Assembly: GCA_038502055.1 (NCBI GenBank)
Contig: JAXRKN010000044.1
Coordinates: forward strand, 8,936,501 to 9,000,500
Reading direction: 5' to 3'
Length of the DNA stretch: 64,000 bases
Source: Tanytarsus gracilentus
Lineage: Eukaryota; Arthropoda; Insecta; Diptera; Chironomidae
Shown: piece after piece, positions 34,792 to 49,100 of the stretch
Layout: each line of letters starts with the position of its first letter
Position numbering within the stretch: the first letter of the stretch is position 1
Translations under genes and position numbers: made by a program
The notes under the pieces: generated by a model
Database searches by the model: none
What the model saw: only the letters and a program-made list of their open reading frames with translations
Told to the model about the DNA's origin: nothing

Positions 34792-37150
34792 TATTTCAAT
34801 GTCATCTGAATAAATGAATGTGCGTCTGATAGAGCGACTGAATTGTGTACAAAAATTCAATTTTTGTTATCAATTTAAACTAACAAGACCAATGTAAACA
34901 GCTCCGAGAATACATAAGTTGATTTATTTTTAACTACACATGGAACTAAAATTCGAGTTTGAAAAATTCGGAGATTTATTCTTTCCTCAATAAATAAAAA
35001 AAAGAGTACCTAAAACATCATCATTCGAAAAATTTGTAGAAAGGAACTTAACAAAAAAATATTAAACCCACACATGCAAAACATGCACTAACTCACTTTT
35101 AGAGAAAATAAAAATAAAAGCCGTTGCTCTCTTCATCGGGGTTTTTTTATGACAACCACGACTGTTATACATATGACTTTTCAATCCAGGCGGCATGAAA
35201 AAATTTATATATAATAAAAAGAAAATTTATCTTTTCATTTCAACATTTTTCTAAGCGCACAAGTACACGCGACGACGACCACAGAGAGAAAAATCTCTTT
35301 TTCCTTCCATTCATGTTCTCGAAATTTTCCCTTTTTAAATGCTCGTCACTACGTTCTATATGGAGTGAAATTTGTTGTCGAACGAAAGAGAAAAAAAAGA
35401 GGCGAGGGAGCAACTTTATACGGTAACAAACAAACATTTACAAAAAAATAATATTAATGACATCAAAATGCGTTATTTTATTGTGTATTAAAAGGCAAAG
35501 CGAATGAACTTTTTCATATCCATATTGAACAGGGGAAGGGCATTTAAATTTTAAATTTTACGGATTGATGTGTTATTATCCGTTACACTCGCTGTGCGTT
35601 TCATAATCCCCCCTGTTTAATTTTAACATTATTGCCGAAACGCACACAATTGCATGTATTTGCTTTTGTCAGTTAAATATCACTGCCTTATGTGCGTCGT
35701 AGACCCCTTCTCGTTCTGCCATTATTTTCCTTCTTCTTCATTCACCTTTTTTAACCACTTTTACGAGCAGTTGAGCTAAAAAACTTGCGAGTCTCCGCTG
35801 TGAGTTTGAAGGGAAAATCAAAGTACACATGAGGGTGTACGATTGTTGTTGGAGAATACTTTTCTCTGTCTTTTCTTTCCTTCTTATTTCCCTTCCGCAC
35901 AAATATAAACGTATAAAATTCCCATTTTCATTCATCCATCCATCCATCCTATATATTGTTGAGGCAACGAACCTAACTCATCTCACCAACAGAGAAGGGG
36001 GTGATTTGCAAGTTAAAATATATATACTCGCACAAAATAGAAAAAGAGAGGTGCGAGGGGTTGAATGTACCGTGAGTTTCGTCAATATCCACACACTTTT
36101 TTTTCGATGCTTTCAATTTTAAATATTTTAACTGTCGGCCGCCAGACGTCGCAATAGTTATGAGTGAGAGAGAGAGACAAACAGGATGGAGGAAAAGAGA
36201 TGATGATGATGATGATGACGACGATGATGACTGTACGTTGAGGGGGAGAAAATTCACAAAATGAAAATGTGCATTGAATGGCAAAATGGTGGTGTGTGTT
36301 GCTGCGGCTGTGTCCATTATAAGCGAGAGAGAGGTGAAAATTACGAAATTCAATATCAGTCAGGACAGAGGGTGGCGGGCGGTTGAAGGAAATAACTGCA
36401 ATCAACTTTCATGTATCATGTCCATGAAAAATGAGAGAGAGAATAGTGAATGAAAATATATCCAGCATTATTCCCGCAATACATACACCAATATTTAGAT
36501 GGTGGGTTGCTGCTGCTGTTGCTCTCTCTCTCTCTCTCGTTTGTGAGGATGGTTTTGGTTGAAAATTTTCCGGGTTTGACTTGAACATGAAAATTTCTTC
36601 CCTCTTTTCTCTCTTTCTCTCATTTTTTTCAATCCACATTGCAACTGTTGGGGGAGAATTAAATAGCAAAAGGTTCAAGAACGAAGCAACAGAGCCATCA
36701 GACATTGAATTTATTGTGTACGATAAAGAGAGGGTGATATGTTTGAATGTGGTTGTGCGAGAGGCAGCAGGATGGGGCGGTGGTACAGTACTGCAAAATA
36801 AAACTTTTTTTTTGAGAGGGTGGCAAAATTGATAGTGAGCGTGTGTACAAGTGTGTTTGTGTGTGCGAGGATGAAAATTTGATGAAGGCTTCAATTTTTG
36901 TTGTTGTTTTTGTTGGCAAATTCGCATCATTTTATTTCTCTGGCACTTGCGCACAATCGATTCATGCAACAATTTTCCCAACAATCATTCACCCCCTGCT
37001 GTCGTGTGCTTACTCTCTATCTCACTTTTATTCTTCCTCGCAACCCATTCTCCTCCTCCTCGCTCGAATGTACATTCGCTCGTAATCATCATCAAGCAAC
37101 CTTCTGTTGTGATTCACACAAATTTCCACATTGCTCTCACTCTCAGCGGT

Positions 37151-37189
<39 letters not shown>

Positions 37190-40100
37190 CTTTTCACGTT
37201 TTCCTCTCTCTCACGAAGAAAATTTCTCTCACGCTCTCAAATTTTCCATCTAGAAATTGAAAGAACCTTCGGTGAGATTTTCTGATGATATTCAGTTCGA
37301 CGCGATACAGTCAAACAGTTAAGTTGTTCATTCGACGACATTCCGCAAAATAATAAAAAAAAGTTATTTAAAAATTATATTAGGAGCAAAAAGGAAGCGA
37401 AAAGCTTTCAATTTCAATAAAACAAAACTTTTTGATTATTTCCTTTTAACTTCTCCTTTTTCGAGGAAAATAAAATTGTTGTGTAGAGAATTTATGCACT
37501 ATAAAAGTTTTTATTATAAATATTTGTGAAAAAAGATTTTTTGGGGGAAAAATTTGTTATTTTTGCTTGAGAACTAGAAAATCATCGAAATTGTGAAATT
37601 GTTCAATTTTTGAAAAAGAAAACTGTTGAAAACTATTTAAACTGTGAAGAAAATTTTTAGACGAAAAAAAAATTTTACGAGATTTTAATCGAAGAACAAA
37701 AAAAACCAGTTGTTTATGAAAGGAAAAAAATTGTTAACTATTATAACTTTCAAGTGGAATGAACACATAGTAAATGAGAGCGTTTTGTGATTCTTCTAAT
37801 GAAAAGCAAATAAAAGCGTCGTGAAAAATTCCATACAGTGAGTGAGAGCGAAAAAAGAGAAAAAAAATCTGTTGAGTCATTGGGAAAGCAGAGGAAAATA
37901 CGTAAGGAAAAACTTGTCACTTTCAATGTGTGTACAATAATTTTTTTTCAATTAAATTACGCCAATTTAATTTTCTTCGTATCGCCACTCGAGCGAACTT
38001 CTTCTTCTGTTTCCTGCTTTCGCACAATTGCGTCAATTAATTAATAATATCAGTAGCAGAATTCACTGAAAAAAAATTGAAACAAAATATCTCTAATTTA
38101 GTCGAACACAGAGAATTCTCGTATGTTTTTTTGTGTAGCAATTAAGTCAAGTGATAATGACATAAACATAAAGCACATATAGCAGCGCATTATTGGAGGC
38201 GAAGAGAAAACAAAATTTCATTTTTGTTTGGTTTCTGTTTTTCTCCATCATCGTTTAGATAAGGTCATTTGGGGTTTTGGAGCAAAAAATTTTATCATTT
38301 TTTTTTAAAAAAATAAAATTATAAAAATTTAGAGTTTTCAAATAATTTAAACTTCTTGAAGGTTTTGAAAATTTAAATTTTTTTAAAATTAAAATAACTT
38401 TCCATTCCTTGCATTTTAAAGAAAATTTTTTCAACCTCAAACGATTTCCCACTTCCGAAGAAAAATAAAGAGAAAAAAAGACCTAAAATTACTCAATGAT
38501 GTGATATCAAATGTGGAGAAGCGTCCAATCTATAAAAGATTATGAATCACGAATGAAAAAGATGCGCGTTTTCACATACAAATTTTTATATTTATGTGCG
38601 GCGGTTATGATGGTGAGGAGTTTTTAGAGGCAAAAGGGAACAAATTTATTTTTCCATATTCACACGCACCACACATCTATAATAAGCATATACACATAAG
38701 ATGGAGGAAAGAGAGAGAGAAAATTATGGAAAAATCATGAAGCAACAAAGCGTTCTCATATTTTCCATCATTTTCGTTTACTTTTACGATAATAGCACGA
38801 AATGAGGGAAAACTGCCGCACATTTTCCCTCTCTCGCTCTTCTTCCTTTCCGCAAGTACAATAATCTCTGTTTTTCACATTTTCTTACGACACTCTCTCT
38901 CATTCTCGACGACATGTTGCCTTGCTAGGATACTGTTGCTGTTTATAGTGATTTTTTTTATTTTGGCGTGAATCATAAACAAGTTGAACAAGAGGCAATG
39001 CGGCGAGCATTAAAAGAAAGAGACAGAAAATTTAAAAACTGCTCTCTCACTCTTTCTCACTTTTTAAAATGATTTTTGTGATGTCTGAGTGTTAAACTGT
39101 AAAATATTTTTTTTGTTAATAGAAAAATCTAACAAATATTTTTATTCAAGTGATTTAAAGTATTTTTCCAGCTCATCCGCAAAGTTTTGAGCGCAGTTGA
39201 AGCGATCTTCACGTGTCGAAATTGCATTACTTGACTGAGGAGTGACTCGAATTTTTGAAGTTCAACAAATTAAATAGAGATCCTGAGTTTTCATTATCGT
39301 TTAGTTGCGAATTATTTGAAGCTAAAATTAAAGTAATTAGGTTTTTACTTAATTTATTTAAAAATCCATTTCTTACCCTTAACGCCTGTTCGGGATTGAA
39401 CATATCACTCTCTTTTTCTAGTTCATTTATGTCTAGCATATTTTGGTGATTCCAGTTTTAGAGTCTTCGGAAATTATAGGAAACTCAATTGATTTTGTTT
39501 GATGAAATCGAAAGAATTCAAATAGTGAAAAAAATTTAAAAGAAAATCGGAAAATTTCTGGTTTTCACCTACAAAAAGGATGAAAACGCAAATTTTTAAA
39601 AACGATTTAATTGACACTTTCTCGAGAATTTTAAAAGAGAAAATTTTAAATTCGGGAAATCGACAGAATTTCCACAATAGTGAAAAAAATTTAAAAGAAA
39701 ATCGGAAAATTTTCTCGAGTTTTCACCTACAAAAAGGATAAAATTTTTAAGATTTAATTGACATTTTCCGAAATTTTAAGAGAATTTTCAAATTGGGAAT
39801 GAAGAATTCCACAATAGTGAAAAAAATTTAAAAGAAAATCGGAAAATTTTCTCGAGTTTTCACCTACAAAAAGGATGAAAACGCAAATTTTTAAAAACGA
39901 TTTAATTGACACTTTTCTCGAGAATTTTCAAAAGAGAAAATTTTCCAAATTCGGGAAATCGACAGAATTTCCACAATAGTGAAAAAAATTTAAAAGAAAA
40001 TCGGAAAATTTTCTCGAGTTTTCACCTACAAAAAGGATGAAAACGCAAATTTTTAAAAACGATTTAATTGACACTTTTCTCGAGAATTTTCAAAAGAGAA

Positions 40101-43100
40101 AATTTTCCAAATTCGGGAAATCGACAGAATTTCCACAATAGTGAAAAAAATTTAAAAGAAAATCGGAAAATTTTCTCGAGTTTTCACCTACAAAAAGGAT
40201 GAAAACGCAAATTTTTAAAAACGATTTAATTGACACTTTTCTCGAGAATTTTCAAAAGAGAAAATTTTCCAAATTCGGGAAATCGACAGAATTTCCACAA
40301 TAGTGAAAAAAATTTAAAAGAATAAGCCTTCCATATGATGTGCGGATGTGTGATCAACACACGCGAAATTATTTTCTGTTTATTATTTGCTTTGTGCACA
40401 CACATATACGGAGAAACTTTTACTGGCGATATCAACAGCCTTGCAAATAATAATTTGTTGAATTGACAAGGGTTGTGCACTATGTCAATATGTTCTCTTA
40501 TTTTACTGTTAAATGTCAATTTCCACCTTCGCATAAATTCGAATGGAATAAAAGTTTAATTCCCAAAACGCCTCACGCTACCCAATCGTCGTATCTCGAT
40601 AGAAAAAAAAACCAACAAATGGGAAAACATCGATAAATTTTCGACATTTTTGCGCTCTCGCTATAAATTTGAGGAGTTGAGGCAGAAAAAGAAATATTTA
40701 TTATTAGAGAAAAATTTTTTCTTTTCTATGACTGTTTTCTGTCTCTATGCTATCTAGCAACAGAGTGTACATTTTCTTCCTCAAATGGCTTTTGCCTGTT
40801 GCAAACATTTTTCCTTTTTCATATCAGAGAAGAAAAATAAAAAGAGCAGAAGAAGATTTCTTCTTCGTATTGCGTGAGGTGCGCGGTGTGTCAGGAAAAA
40901 GCTTTCGAATAATAAAAAAGGTTATAATATAAAAATCGCGCGTTTATGCTTTTCAAAATTTGATTGATGTACATGATTTAATGGTATGAATGTTATGAAT
41001 TGCTATCAATCTCGAATGAGGGGAAAAAATGAAGAGGAAGAAGTTTATGTGTACTTTAGAATGATGTGTGCGAGTAGGAGTGAATATGAAGATTGTTGAC
41101 TATAAAAAAAGTTTATTTATGTGCGATATTAAGAGGGATGAAGCTCATCGTTGGCTGCTTAAATTTAAAGTCAAACACATTTTTCTATATAGCTTTAAAA
41201 TGTCAACTTTATCACTTTCTCACTAATCGTCGGAATCTTTTTTCTCACATCTCGTGCGCTTCCTGAATGAAATTTTATCGCATCACAAAGCTATCATATT
41301 TTCTCTCGAGTGATTCACAGAGAAATCTCAGCACCATCAAAAAGAATTTTTCATCCATATCAAAATATTGACGAATAAAAAGAAGCACGAGCGGAATGAA
41401 TGGAATGGGTGGTGGGTTAAGAAAATGCAAAGAGAAAAAAAATTGAAAATTGATTTTGTTATACGAGAGCGAGTGATGACAAAAATCGATCAATGGAACG
41501 AAATTTGCTTATAAAGATGTTGAAGATGAGATGCTGAATGTAGAAGGCACACAAAAAAGCACTTTCCCGATTTCTTGAGAAAGCTTCAATAAGCAAATAT
41601 TGTGTAAAATATTGAAAGTGAAAATCTTCTCAAGGGGCGCGACACTTGAACATCTTCAAATGAATTATTATTAAATTTATTTCATTTGTAAATTTTACAA
41701 CATTGAAAAATATTTTTTATATTTCTCACCCCCTCGAATTTATCGCATTCTTCATTTTAATATCAAATTGAAATACGAAGAAAAATCTGCAAAAAGTGTG
41801 AGAGAGAGTTAAGGCTTATAAAACAACCCCGCAAGCTAAAGGGGATTTTTTTCATTCAACTTCTAATTCCTCAAAAAAAGGGGAGGGAAAGTGAAAAGGA
41901 AAGTTGGTGGATTTTGCGGACGAATGGAAATGAGAGATGGAAATAGATAAAATTAAATTTACATTTTCTTCTGCTGCACTCGCCTTGATTAATTTATTCT
42001 CACGTCTTTGTGCAAATTTTATGGGGGAGACTAAATGAAATTTACTTTATTTTGGACCACCCAAGAGTTTTATACATGTCGAAAATTACTCTGTTGAACA
42101 TAAAATCTCAGCTTTTACTCTCAGAAGATTTATTTTTACTCATACAATTACAATAAGTTATCCACGGATTATGAGTATACTAAAAATTTAATGGGCGAAC
42201 TAGATTTTAAAATTAATTTTCATGATTAGATTTGTCGTGAAAATTCCATTTAATAAATTCAATTTGGTGCGACGAAAAATCTTCTTCAAGCATCCGTCGC
42301 TTCTTAGTACTGAATATGTTCGCATGCATTTACCGCCGACAGAGTGTAAACGGTGTTTTTGTGCGCGTGGACTCGTGCACAAATCTTTATGAGTCTTTTA
42401 TGACATCGACGAGCAACATAAAAGGATGAGCAGCACATAAAAATTGTGGTAAAATGTCTTTAAGTTGTTGCCGATTTTCGAGCAAAGCAAAAAAAAATTT
42501 CGCTCTATTTAAATATTTTACTGCGCAATCCCACCATTTCTGAGGCTCAAATGACCCTCAAGATTCAAAATATATATGTGTCGTATGTTTATTTTGTGTC
42601 CTATAATAATAATATTTTGCCTCATTAAATGAAAATAGCTTTTGGCCTTTTTTTCTTGCGATGCTGCTCATCTCTTGTATGTTTGCCTATTAAGTGTGTA
42701 TGTGGAGCATATGTGGATCATTTGCGGATTTTCTTCTTCTTCTTTAAATTGAAGTTGATTAAATTAACCATCAGAAACCTTTTTTCTTTTTTCCTTCTCG
42801 CACATGTTATTTTGGTGAATTTGTCGCCATCATTAACCACTATACAGTACCAATACCATTCTCCTCCTCCTCTCTCTCTCTCAACATTATACTTCGCTCG
42901 GCTTTATTGAAACCATTTTACCTTAAATGATTCTTGAGCCGCATTACAAAAATAATGCCATTAGGAAAAAACAGTGTTGCGGGAGAGCAAATGACGATGG
43001 AGGAAAAACAAAAGAAAATGAAACACTTGCTTCACAATCTTATGCCATATCCATTAACTTAGTTTTTCTTCCTCCGGTCGCAACGAGAGAGAGAGAGAGT

Positions 43101-46100
43101 AATTTTTAAATAAAATTTCCCTTCACGGTTCACAAAAAGTCATGCGCTCGGGGGAGGGTAAAGTGCTCAGATGTAATTAAGCAGGTTTTCTGTTAAAATC
43201 GGTTAATCCACTTAACTTTCTTGTGCATGTTAATGGTTTTAAAAAATTCAGATCTCGTTCCGGTATGTTATCATAAGTGAAAAAAAGCCTTTGAGAAACT
43301 TCAAAGCGATTTTTTTTATTTCTCGTCGAATAAATTTGATGATGAAAATGTGTTCAGGAAATCTCTCGCCTTGGGGAAGGCAAATTAGGCATCCTTTTGT
43401 GCTGATATGTGATGTGTGTTCATTTCGAAATAATATTTTGCTTCGATTTCCACAAGAATAAGCACAAGGTGAAGCAAGTGTAAAAAGTTAGACGTAATTT
43501 TCCTTTCAAATGTTAATTTAGCTTGAAATCCCTTTTGTTGTGTTCATCTTCGTTTTATTCATTTGATTTCTTCTCAAAAAATAGAGAAGAGAATTTCAAG
43601 TGCAGCAGATTGGCCGTCAACAACGAAAACATATATCATCACATATGAGAGACGAACATACACAAAAAAAACCTTCATCATCTGTTTAAATTTTTCCTCT
43701 TCTCTTTTAACCATGAAATTCAAGTCTCTCTCTCTAGTTCTATGCTGTGAGTGATATATGGAATGAAAATAATTCGGTTAGAAATGGCAGCTGCAAGCAC
43801 TGCGTTGTAGAGAGACCGCTGTAGGGGGTTCACTTTTATTATACGCTAATAGAGAATTTCTAATTTGTGCACGAGCCGAACAACTGTCCTGACTGCTGCC
43901 GCTGTCTGCATCAATTTCGAGAATATTAATTTTTCCTTCTTCTTTTCATCAGCACCCATTTTTCAGCGATGAATGTGCGAAATTAGGGGTGGAATTGAAT
44001 AGAGAGGATTATATTGATAACATTTCTCGTTCTGTCGCAGCTTTTATTACACACGCACACACACACAAACCCTCGACTTTATGTATGCCTCAAATAAACA
44101 TCTGTGAGAGTTTCTAGTTGCTCTTAGTAACGTTCATAATTTTAGTTGAAATATCATGAAGGGTGAATAAATTTATACTCATACGACAAAAATGTGCTTT
44201 TATCATTTCGAACCCCCTCTTTAGAGCTCTTATTATATTTTACTAGCAATTCAGAGCTGTAAAAACTTCTAAAACTTTAAACGAACAAAGTTCAAAAATG
44301 ACTGGAAATTTTTCAATGAATAAATTTGACCCAAAAAAAGCAAGTAATTGTAAAATAATTTAATTAAATTTCAATGTGAATCAATTATGAGGGTGAAATA
44401 ACAGCAGCAGTAAACATGACTTAATTAATGAATCGACTACATAATGGACGTTGTGAATTCATTAAAAGTTCTAAAATTGCACGCGAAGCAGCGAAAAAAA
44501 ATGAGAAGAAAAACAAATTGTAAATATTTAATTACTGCATTCTGCTGAAAATGGATGATGTTGCTGATGATGATGGAAGTGTATATGTTGTGTATGCATA
44601 ATGAGAGAGTAATTGTTAGCTTTTTCTAGCGAATCATATGACGACAGCGAAATAATATCCAAGCATGAACTCATCTACAAAATGTTCTCTTACTCGTGAT
44701 ATGACAGGGAGGGAAACTTTTTTTGAGCACGTCTCTATGTTAACTTTTTTTTAAATTTTTCTATTCCTTGAATCATTCTATACTGCAAAAAAATACATAC
44801 GTATGGATAATAGTGTAAATGAAAACCCGGGGAATAATGTTATGGTATATTAAATGTGCATAAGACAGCATTTTATTGTATGCGTTACACAAGCTAATGC
44901 CTTATCTGATGATGCAAATTATACGGTTTTGCGGGTGCCGCTTAACTCGCTCAGAAATTCTTCCCTTTTGTGAAAAATAATTTTTTTAAAAAATTTAAGC
45001 TAATTTTTCTTTTTCTCTCTTATTGCAGTCAACTCACACCAAAATTTTCTTCAAATTTGCAACAATCAAAGCTTAGTTAAACGAAAAGACTTTGTTAGAA
45101 GAGAATATTGTTGTGACTGGGCCATGCAAAATTCATGCCTCAATTGTTGATGTACAAGCAATGGCCTCATCATCACCAACTCCATCACTAGACTCATTAC
45201 CAGGTGCCACAACAAACTCTTCTTTCGGCGAACCAGCAACTGATTATCTTAGTGATTCTCCCCTGACCACAGGATCGGGAACTTCGCCACCTGATTCCGG
45301 AATAAGTGATGATTTTTTGTTGCACAGTAATAGCAGTATCGATTCATCACATCCACTAAATATTATAAACGACGCCGCGACAACCTCGTTGGCTGCCGCA
45401 ATTGCACAATCCGCTGTCGTTGCAGAATCCCTTTATGCACCGCGCTGTACTGGATGCAAGAATAAGAAATCTGATGCCGTTGCAAAGTGTATCGATTGTG
45501 TAAATTATTTGTGCGCAAATTGTGTTACAGCACATCAGTATATGCATTGTTTTAATGGTCATAGTGTTATTCGTATTAATCAATTGAACGGATCGACGCA
45601 ACCCGACTACTCACAGTTCTCTCATCACCACAATAAGATGAATACAGCTTTTGATCGTTTAATTCCATTGGGAAAGGACGATTCTTCAAACCACATGATT
45701 AAATCCATGATGAACTCCATTATTTCACCTTCATCATTGAATATTGGAAAAAACATTGACCCTTCCATTAACTCTCCATCCGCTCCATCTCCGCCACTTT
45801 CATCGCTCGCGCTCTCAAATGCAGCCGATAATATTTTGGCAAATGCGGGTCTCAACAAATCGAACCGCTACTACTGTTCGAAGCACAATAATGAGCTGCT
45901 AAAATTCTATTGCCGTACATGTTCGATGTCCATATGCAAGGATTGCATGGTAATTGATCACCAAACTGGTCTCCATGACTGCGAACACAACCCCGATCAG
46001 ACACCCAAAATGGTCGAGTCATTGTTGCAGTTAATTAACGATTTGCGTATCAAAGCTCAAGATATGAAGCAAATGTTCAAAAACACCGAGCACAATTCGA

Positions 46101-49100
46101 CGCGTATTCAGATGCAATATCACAAGGCGCAAAATGAAATAAATGAAACGTACCAGTTTTACCGTTCTATGTTGGATGAGCGCAAGCAGGAATTGCTCAA
46201 GGAATTGGAGAGTTTCTATAATGCCAAAACCATGTCACAATCAGTATTAATGACCAAATCGCAAGAGCAAATTGAAAAAGTCCTCACATCGTGCGACTGT
46301 GTCGAGAAATTCGCTCGAAGTGTCGGACCAAATGAGCTCGGTACGCTTCGTCGTATCATGGAGACAAAGCTGCAGACATTTATGACGAGCGTAAATGATT
46401 TGCAATCGCTGTACGAATTGGATTTCGTTTCAAACTATCAGGCAATTCAAGTTGGCGTACGTAACACCTTCGGTTACATTCGTTCGACGAGCGAGTCGGT
46501 AACTGGAAAACAGCCACCAATTGCACGACCCACAAGCACAACGCTTACAAATGGCAGTAGTCCGCCGAGCTCGAATGGCAGCATGAACGGTATTATGACA
46601 CACAACATGCTTAATGGCAATGGTGGTTGCCACAACAACCTTGTCGGTTCAATCGAGCGTCCATTTTCAAACGGTGGAAGTTCCAGCAATTCAGGCATGA
46701 CCTCTTCTTCGTCGCCAAATCAAATGCATTCTTTTGACACGGGCTCTCTTTTGAGTAAACGCTTTACAAGTATTAATAGCTTGGGTCCATTTATTGGAGG
46801 TAATAATGGCGGCGGAGTTAATGGCAATGAACTAATCATGAATCAACATTCAGCAACAACCAATATGAATCCATATGAGAAATGGAGTAATGGTATGTCG
46901 GATAATATATTTGGAAATATGCCTGATCATCAGTATTCATCAATGGGTCCAATGAATGGCGGAGGAGGAGGAGGCAACGGTGGTGGAGGCGGCCACATGG
47001 GCAATGGTGGTGGAATGGGCAATAATGGATTGTCGAGAGATGGCATGGGTAATGGTGGAGGAAACACTCTTATGACTCTCAATAATTTGACCTCGGGAAA
47101 TTCCGATTCCATGTTAGACCTTACCAATAAACTCATCTCAACTACAATCTTTCCACCAAAGTCGCAAATTAAGCGTCAAAAGATGATTTATCATTGCAAA
47201 TTCGGTGAATTTGGCGTGATGGAAGGTCAATTTACAGAGCCAAGCGGTGTCGCTGTCAACGCTCAAAACGACATCATTGTTGCCGATACGAACAATCATC
47301 GTATTCAAATCTTTGATAAAGAGGGACGATTTAAATTTCAATTTGGAGAATGTGGCAAGCGAGATGGTCAATTATTATATCCTAATCGTGTGGCTGTAGT
47401 TCGCACTTCTGGCGATATTATCGTCACCGAGCGCTCGCCTACACATCAAATTCAAATCTATAATCAATATGGTCAATTTGTGCGTAAATTCGGTGCCAAT
47501 ATTTTACAGCACCCTCGTGGCGTTACAGTCGATAATAAGGGCCGCATTATTGTTGTCGAATGCAAAGTAATGAGAGTAATAATCTTTGATCAAAATGGCA
47601 ATGTTTTGCAAAAGTTCGGCTGTAGCAAGCACCTTGAATTTCCCAATGGCGTTGTAGTGAACGACAAGCAGGAAATTTTCATCAGTGACAATCGTGCACA
47701 TTGTGTAAAAGTATTCAATTATGAAGGAACATTCTTGCGTCAAATCGGCGGCGAAGGAATCACAAACTATCCCATTGGAGTTGGAATTAATGCGAATGGC
47801 GAGATTCTTATTGCAGACAATCATAACAACTTTAATTTAACAATATTTACGCAAGACGGACAGCTCGTTTCAGCATTGGAGAGTAAGGTCAAGCATGCAC
47901 AGTGCTTTGACGTTGCACTAATGGACGATGGCAGTGTGGTTTTGGCGAGCAAGGATTATCGTTTGTACATCTATCGCTACGTTCAAGTTCCACCAATTGG
48001 ATTGTAAAAAGCATCCTCTTTTGCTCTCAATTACTCTACTTAATGCTTGCGCAAGTGTGTTATCATAATAATATTCATTATGGTGAGTTTAAATTCTTCC
48101 GTTAGGGAATGAATTAGCAAAGAAAATTCCTTTAAACATTTAAAAAATGCAAAATTATCTGCTTAGACAATCGAAATTTAATCGAACTTTTTTATTCTTT
48201 TTCCTTCTTCGCGTGTTCAAATTTTTCCCACTCATAATGTAATGGGTAAAATTAACATATGTATAGATGATTATTCAGCGATTCCCCCCGAAAAGAAAAA
48301 AGAAACAAAAATGAAAAAAGAAACAAAAACCATAAGAAAGAAAAAGTAGAAAAGAAAAAATAATAAACAACGCTCATGTTACACAAAAATTACCATCAAT
48401 CTCGTTTACACTCAACATATTTGTATCAGAAGCATTTTTTATTAATTAATTAATTACTGTATACAACAACATCGCATTGATTTGTAATCGACTGTCGCGT
48501 GGAAGGAAATAATCTGAGGATTTTCTGTTACATACACACACACACACATACAATACTAGATTTGATGTATTAGAATTTTAATATTAATTACAATTAATTT
48601 ATGAACAATTTTTAGGGACTACAATTAAACGTGTCACTTTTAAACGTGAAAGTAATTGATACACACAAAAAAGTTTATTGTGCGAACTACTGTCTTGTTT
48701 GCTTGTTGTTATGATATACACACAAAAATATTTTTTCATTGCTTGATTTCATGAGAACTCAATTATTGCATGACATGCACGAATGAGCAAATAGCAAACA
48801 TTACACTAGTTCACATTAAATTTAATGCAAAAATAATAAATAAAAAAATTTCAAACCTCTTGTTTTTCTGCTGTGCTTTGCTACTTTTTTTCTCCAAATG
48901 ATTTCGTAATCTTTCACTTCTCTCAAGAGTTGTGTACTCTTTCAAATTGTGAGTCATTTTAATTAATTATTGGAGAAAAAGTAAAAAAGACCAGCAGAAA
49001 AGTGACGGGTAAATTTGTTAAATTAAAGCGCGTCCTTTTAAGCAAAAAAAATGTTTTATTGGAAATGAAAATGACTGAAACCAGGAACAATTTATTATAT

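Larger units (their letters stand above)
27441..45028. other. Long intron upstream of brat, GAGA/CTCT-rich
   Basis: No coding exon is recognisable across 17.6 kb on either strand. The sequence is unusually full of GAGA/CTCT runs, with TC, GT, GAT and GA microsatellites, and contains a satellite array at 39.5-40.3 kb. Long open frames here (for example 36409-36984 minus) are low-complexity. It lies inside intron 1 of the host gene and probably also forms the 5' intron of brat, whose coding exon has a good acceptor (TTTTTCTCTCTTATTGCAG) ending at 45028. Confidence 0.6.

Noticed and set aside
36409..36984. 191-residue open frame on the minus strand
   Set aside because: Low-complexity Thr/His/Lys and Arg/Glu text produced by GAGA/CTCT and TGCTG runs; no domain and no homologue recognised.
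45092..45160. N-terminal extension of the brat frame
   Set aside because: No ATG between the upstream stop at 45074 and 45161, and the family N-terminus begins at the ATG at 45161.
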